Assembly: GCA_030828025.1 (NCBI GenBank)
Contig: JAURDG010000044.1
Location: forward strand, 1 to 9,005
Reading direction: 5' to 3'
Source: Flavobacteriaceae bacterium
GTDB lineage: Bacteria; Bacteroidota; Bacteroidia; Flavobacteriales; Flavobacteriaceae
DNA: 9,005 nucleotides
Below are positions 5,703 through 9,005 of the stretch, one piece after another. Position 1 is the first letter of the stretch, and each line of letters starts with the position of its first letter. Below the pieces are notes generated by a model. The model worked only from the letters and a program-made list of their open reading frames with translations. It was not told the DNA's origin and ran no database searches. The translations under genes and the position numbers were made by a program.

Positions 5703-6968
5703 GTGCGAGAAGAACTACTCGCTTATTTATGGAAAACGCAAAAGTTTAGCCGTTCGTCATTAAAAACATCGGACGGGAAAAAGCTTGTTGTGGTGAAGTC
5801 AGGACAGGAGAATTCGGGTGCAGGTCCCGATTTTTTTCATGCACACATCCAAATAGACGGCACGCTTTGGGTAGGCAATGTTGAGTTATACCTTCGTGCC
5901 TCGGACTGGTTTGCGCACAAGCACGAACAGGATACCAATTACGATAATGTCATTTTACATGTTGTTTGGGAAGACGACATGCCAGTTTATGATGCTGGAC
6001 AACAACCCATGCCTACCTTGCGTCTTTCGGATTATGCGCCCAAAAATTTGATCGATAAATACACCCGTTGGTTGGCTCAAAAGCAGCAATGGATTTTGTG
6101 TGAAGACGAGTTTCACAAAGTGCCCGAAATCGTGTTGCACCAATTTTGGGAACGTTTGTACACCGAGCGACTTATGGAAAAAACCGCCCTTTACAAAAGC
6201 TGGTTGGCGGCGAGCCATAACAATTGGGAAGCGGTTTTTTTTATTGCCCTAGCCAAAGGTTTTGGACTCAAGCAAAACGGAATGGCTTTTGCTCAAATGG
6301 CCTTGTCCATACCCTGGAAATCGGTGCTGCAATGTTCACGAGTTTCTGAAATTGAAGCCTTGTTTTTCGGGCAAACAAACATACTATGCCAAGAGGCTAC
6401 AGCGGCGTATTTTAAGGAGCTTTGCAATACCTATTCATATATGAAGCACAAGTACAAGCTAAAGTCCATCGAAGAAAGGGTGCAGTTTTTTCGTTTGCGT
6501 CCGCCCAATTTTCCCACCATTCGATTGGCTCAGTTGTCGTGGCTTATACACCAGCAACCTCGATTGTTTACCAAGATATTGGCAGCAGCGACCTTAGATC
6601 AGTGGTATGCACTTTTAGACGCAAAAACTTCTCCTTTTTGGGAAACACATTACAACTTTAACACGCCATCAAAAAGGCGAGTGCATCAGCTTACAACGTC
6701 TTTTAAACAGTTGTTGTTACTCAATACTATTTTCCCATTTCTTTTTCATTATTACGCTTATATTGGCAGCAACAAAAAAGAACAGGTTTTGGATTGGGTA
6801 CGCCAGTTGTCGCCCGAAAAAAACAGCGTGACGACCAAGTTCAGCAAGCTGGGATGTGCCATTTCGGATGCGTTGGAAAGTCAGGCTGCACTTCAGTTAA
6901 AAACCACTTATTGTGCTGCGTTTAGGTGTTTAAACTGCGCAGTAGGGCATCAACTTCTAAATCTTTAA
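5703..6968 (+). CDS. DUF2851 family protein
   Basis: A 421-residue protein of a family common in Bacteroidota and without known function. Recognisable features are the N-terminal LLAYLWKTQKF, the conserved block NSGAGPDFFHAHIQIDG (about 37-53), GNVELYLRASDWFAHKHEQD (58-77) and YDNVILHVVWEDD (80-92). Close to the C-terminus there is a short Cys cluster (Cys404, Cys409, Cys412, His416), typical of the family and suggestive of metal binding. No signal peptide or membrane segment is seen, so it is probably cytoplasmic. The start is taken as GTG at 5703, because this gives the usual family N-terminus; the ATG at 5696 is in another frame. It begins 12 bases after the rhodanese stop, and a GGAGGAG (5681-5687) lies upstream, although rather far for a ribosome binding site. 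Confidence 0.88.
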   Translation: MREELLAYLWKTQKFSRSSLKTSDGKKLVVVKSGQENSGAGPDFFHAHIQIDGTLWVGNVELYLRASDWFAHKHEQDTNYDNVILHVVWEDDMPVYDAGQQPMPTLRLSDYAPKNLIDKYTRWLAQKQQWILCEDEFHKVPEIVLHQFWERLYTERLMEKTALYKSWLAASHNNWEAVFFIALAKGFGLKQNGMAFAQMALSIPWKSVLQCSRVSEIEALFFGQTNILCQEATAAYFKELCNTYSYMKHKYKLKSIEERVQFFRLRPPNFPTIRLAQLSWLIHQQPRLFTKILAAATLDQWYALLDAKTSPFWETHYNFNTPSKRRVHQLTTSFKQLLLLNTIFPFLFHYYAYIGSNKKEQVLDWVRQLSPEKNSVTTKFSKLGCAISDALESQAALQLKTTYCAAFRCLNCAVGHQLLNL

Positions 6969-6969
6969 G

Positions 6970-6977
6970 TACATTTG
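6970..6977 (+). promoter_or_regulatory. pspC promoter -7 element
   Basis: TACATTTG matches TAnnTTTG exactly and sits in the 13-base gap between the DUF2851 stop and the PspC ATG at 6982. The predicted transcription start falls at the ATG itself, so the mRNA may be leaderless. No clear -33 TTG is seen at the usual distance, which lowers confidence. Confidence 0.5.
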
Positions 6978-6981
6978 TGAC

Positions 6982-7209
6982 ATGAGCTTATTACACGACT
7001 TGCGTTATTTTTTTGAAAAAAGAGGTTTTGAGGTATGCTCGAGAATGGCGGACAGACTGGGCATGAAAGCCAAGCATGTCCGGATTTTCTTTATCTATTT
7101 AAGTTTTTTTTCTTTGGGAGCAGGCTTTGCATTATATTTGATTTTCGCCTTTTGGCTTAAAATGAAAGACTTTTTATTTGCAAAGCGCTCATCTGTATTT
7201 GATTTATAA
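6982..7209 (+). CDS. PspC domain membrane protein
   Basis: A 75-residue protein resembling the PspC domain. It has a soluble, partly basic N-terminal part (about 1-32) with an FFEKRGFEVCSRMADRLGMKAKHVR-like region, matching the PspC pattern in which a short amphipathic segment precedes the membrane. This is followed by a hydrophobic stretch (about 34-58), long enough for one membrane helix or a hairpin, then a short basic tail. In proteobacteria PspC is a membrane sensor of the phage shock response; no pspA or pspF lies nearby, so that role should not be assumed. It lies between DUF2851 and the AGCS symporter with gaps of 13 and 16 bases. Confidence 0.8.
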   Translation: MSLLHDLRYFFEKRGFEVCSRMADRLGMKAKHVRIFFIYLSFFSLGAGFALYLIFAFWLKMKDFLFAKRSSVFDL

Positions 7210-7225
7210 CCCACAAACTCTTTTT

Positions 7226-8896
7226 ATGAAAAAATTAGCAACACTTGCCTTAACCCTTTTTTGCCTACCAGTAATGGCGCAAACTTCCGAAAAGGGATTA
7301 GACGATCGAGTTAATGAAGCATTTAAGCCTATTTCTGATTTTTTCTCAGACGTGGTATTCTTTGAAGTTGGCGGCAACCCTTTTGTCATTTATCTTCTGG
7401 TTGGAAGTGCTTTGTTTTTCACCCTTTACTTTGGGTTTTTAAATATTCGAAAATTTCCTTTAGCCATTAATGTTGTACGTGGAAAGTATGATGATATAGA
7501 TCACCACGAAGCTGTCGAAAAGCCTGCCGTTAAGGTTACAGATGGTGATGTAGCTGGAACTATAAAAGATGAAAGTAAAGATGGCGAGGTGAGTCATTTT
7601 CAAGCCCTTGCTACTGCTGTTTCGGGTACGGTAGGTAATGGAAATATTGCGGGCGTTGCATTGGCCATTGCGCTTGGAGGTCCTGGGGCTACTTTTTGGA
7701 TGATTGTATGCGGGCTTATTGGGATGTCAACCAAGTTTGTTGAATGTACACTTGGTGTAAAATATCGTGATATAGGAGAAGACGGTACCGTTTATGGCGG
7801 TCCGATGTATTATATTAAGAAAGGGTTGAATGAAAGAGGATTCAAGCGACTTGGAAAAATAGCTGCGGTTATTTTTGCCATTTGCTGTATTGGTGGTTCT
7901 TTTGGCGGTGGTAATGCTGCCCAATCCAATCAAGCGACTGTCGTTTTAAAGCAACTTATAGGCTTGGAAAGCACAAGTGCTGGAACTATAATTGGACTTA
8001 TCATGGCAGTACTTGTTGGTCTGATTATCATTGGCGGAATCAAACGAATCGCCTCTGTAACAGAGCGAGTAGTTCCTTTTATGGCGTTGCTCTACGTGCT
8101 TGCTTGTGTTTATATTTTGTCCACTAATTTTAGTTTTATAGACGATGCTATTTCGCTGATTATTACAGAAGCTTTTAACCCAAAAGCCATTGGTGTTGGT
8201 GGTATCATTGGTGTGTTAATGGTGGGCTTTAAGCGAGCCGCTTTCTCCAACGAGGCAGGTGCGGGTTCTGCCTCTATTGCCCACTCGGCCGTAAAAACCA
8301 AGTATCCTGCTTCTGAAGGTCTAGTTGCGCTTTTAGAGCCGTTTATTGATACCGTCGTGATTTGTACCATGACGGCGTTGGTAATTATCACCTTTAATAG
8401 TCAAAACAAATTTGCCTATGGGGACATGACTAAGTTTGAAAATGTTGAGCAGTTAGCAGATGAGTCATACAATGTTATGATTGACGGCGTACTGTATGAA
8501 GATGTTAAAGGAAAAGTTTTAATCGAAGGGGAACTTTACGAAGGTGCTGGAATAACAGCCAAAGCATTTGAGCAATACATTCCGTATTCAGATTTGTTTT
8601 TGACGATTGCCGTTTTCTTATTCGCTATATCTACCATGATTTCATGGTCCTATTATGGTATTCAGTCGTGGAAATTTCTTTTTGGTAGAGGTAGAAAAGC
8701 AGATTTAACCTATAAATTTCTGTTTTTAGCCTTTATCGTAATAGGTGCCTCGGCATCTATGAAATCCGTCTGGGACTTCTCCGATGCGATGATTTTTGCT
8801 ATGGTCTTCCCAAATATGATCGGGTTGTATTTCTTGTTTCCTGTTGTTAAAAAAGAACTTAACCGATACCTTGATGCTATTCGTGCGAATAGGTAA
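7226..8896 (+). CDS. Sodium:alanine symporter family (AGCS) transporter
   Basis: A 556-residue inner membrane transporter of the AGCS family, which imports alanine or glycine together with Na+ or H+. Family signatures are TVGNGNIAGVALAIALGGPGA (135-155), VYGGPMYYIKKGL (189-201) and AAFSNEAGAGSASIAHSA (338-355). About ten hydrophobic segments are spread between residue 52 and the C-terminus. The N-terminus looks like a cleavable signal peptide (residues 1-19, ending VMAQ), as in Bacteroidota relatives. Two hydrophilic insertions stand out: about 85-122 (acidic/basic, before the first signature) and about 392-452, which holds an internal 14-residue repeat. The ATG at 7226 was chosen for the signal peptide; an in-frame ATG at 7178 lies inside pspC. 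Exact substrate is not determinable from sequence. Confidence 0.93.
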   Translation: MKKLATLALTLFCLPVMAQTSEKGLDDRVNEAFKPISDFFSDVVFFEVGGNPFVIYLLVGSALFFTLYFGFLNIRKFPLAINVVRGKYDDIDHHEAVEKPAVKVTDGDVAGTIKDESKDGEVSHFQALATAVSGTVGNGNIAGVALAIALGGPGATFWMIVCGLIGMSTKFVECTLGVKYRDIGEDGTVYGGPMYYIKKGLNERGFKRLGKIAAVIFAICCIGGSFGGGNAAQSNQATVVLKQLIGLESTSAGTIIGLIMAVLVGLIIIGGIKRIASVTERVVPFMALLYVLACVYILSTNFSFIDDAISLIITEAFNPKAIGVGGIIGVLMVGFKRAAFSNEAGAGSASIAHSAVKTKYPASEGLVALLEPFIDTVVICTMTALVIITFNSQNKFAYGDMTKFENVEQLADESYNVMIDGVLYEDVKGKVLIEGELYEGAGITAKAFEQYIPYSDLFLTIAVFLFAISTMISWSYYGIQSWKFLFGRGRKADLTYKFLFLAFIVIGASASMKSVWDFSDAMIFAMVFPNMIGLYFLFPVVKKELNRYLDAIRANR

Positions 8897-8904
8897 CCTA
8901 TGAT

Positions 8905-9005
8905 GTGAGTGCCTCCAATTTTTCTCGTTTTCCTACTAAATCACAGCGTAAAGGAATCTTGTGGACTTTCGCCTTGTTTTTGGTGGCGCACCTTGTCGTT
9001 TATTT
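8905..9005 (+). CDS. Partial gene, N-terminal membrane segment; possible helix-hairpin-helix protein
   Basis: An open frame from GTG (8905) to the window edge gives about 33 residues: a polar start SASNFSRFPTKSQRKGI and then a hydrophobic stretch LWTFALFLVAHLVVY that looks like a membrane anchor. It starts eight bases after the symporter stop. Both nearby ATGs (8900 and 8903) meet a TGA within one or two codons, so GTG is the only reasonable start here. The pattern F-S-R-F-x-x-x-Q-R-K-G-I followed by a membrane helix resembles the N-terminus of Bacteroidota helix-hairpin-helix (ComEA-like) proteins, but the fragment is too short to be sure. Confidence 0.45.
   Translation, partial: MSASNFSRFPTKSQRKGILWTFALFLVAHLVVY

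Noticed and set aside
5688..5705. Rhodanese and DUF2851 as one broken or read-through gene, since both are in the same frame with one TAA between
   Set aside because: Both proteins have complete, normal-length domains and a normal family N-terminus for DUF2851; the shared frame is most likely chance.
5955..6218. Minus-strand open frame inside the DUF2851 gene
   Set aside because: No recognisable domain or promoter; it is antisense to the strongly conserved part of DUF2851.
8890..8900. TAGGTAACCTA as a terminator after the symporter gene
   Set aside because: The two 5-base arms leave a one-base loop, which cannot form a hairpin, and no T-run follows.
1..9005. Mobile elements, CRISPR arrays, tRNA or rRNA genes, phage defence genes
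   Set aside because: No array-like repeats, transposase or integrase motifs, tRNA-like cloverleafs or rRNA signatures were found; the gene content is ordinary chromosomal.

Overview
The window looks like chromosomal DNA of a Bacteroidota bacterium, most likely Flavobacteriales. The evidence is the lineage-typical gene families (DUF2851, short PspC protein, signal-peptide-bearing AGCS symporter), very short intergenic gaps, near absence of Shine-Dalgarno sequences, and repeated promoter elements of the Bacteroidota type (TAnnTTTG, sometimes with an upstream TTG). I see no mobile element, CRISPR array, tRNA or rRNA.

Left half, minus strand (4236 down to 1): a tryptophan biosynthesis operon in the order trpE-trpG-trpD-trpC-trpF, with trpF cut by the window edge. 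Each of the four gene junctions is the same 4-base ATGA stop/start overlap. Upstream of trpE lies a complete regulatory leader. It has a Bacteroidota promoter (4236-4207), a 13-codon leader peptide with two adjacent Trp codons (MKKRIFNTLWWNS, 4201-4160), and three mutually exclusive RNA pairings (1:2, 2:3, 3:4) that end in an intrinsic terminator just before trpE. This is a classical ribosome-mediated trp attenuator. The promoter sits so close to the leader ATG that the leader mRNA is predicted to be nearly or fully leaderless.

Middle (4241-5315): a marR-yceI pair on the minus strand. It encodes a MarR-family repressor and a secreted YceI (lipocalin-like) protein. Two TGTAG[T/C]TACAA near-palindromes overlap the predicted marR -7 element and start codon, suggesting autorepression. 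A divergent plus-strand promoter element serves a small rhodanese with a lipoprotein-like N-terminus.

Right half, plus strand (5310-9005): rhodanese, DUF2851 protein, a short PspC-domain membrane protein, a sodium:alanine-type (AGCS) symporter, and the first 33 or so codons of a further gene with an N-terminal membrane segment. The genes are separated by only 8-16 bases and may be co-transcribed, with an additional promoter element in front of pspC.

Most of the window is ordinary core metabolism. The strongest signal outside the protein-coding genes is the trp attenuator; next are the near-leaderless promoter arrangement and the tandem marR operators.
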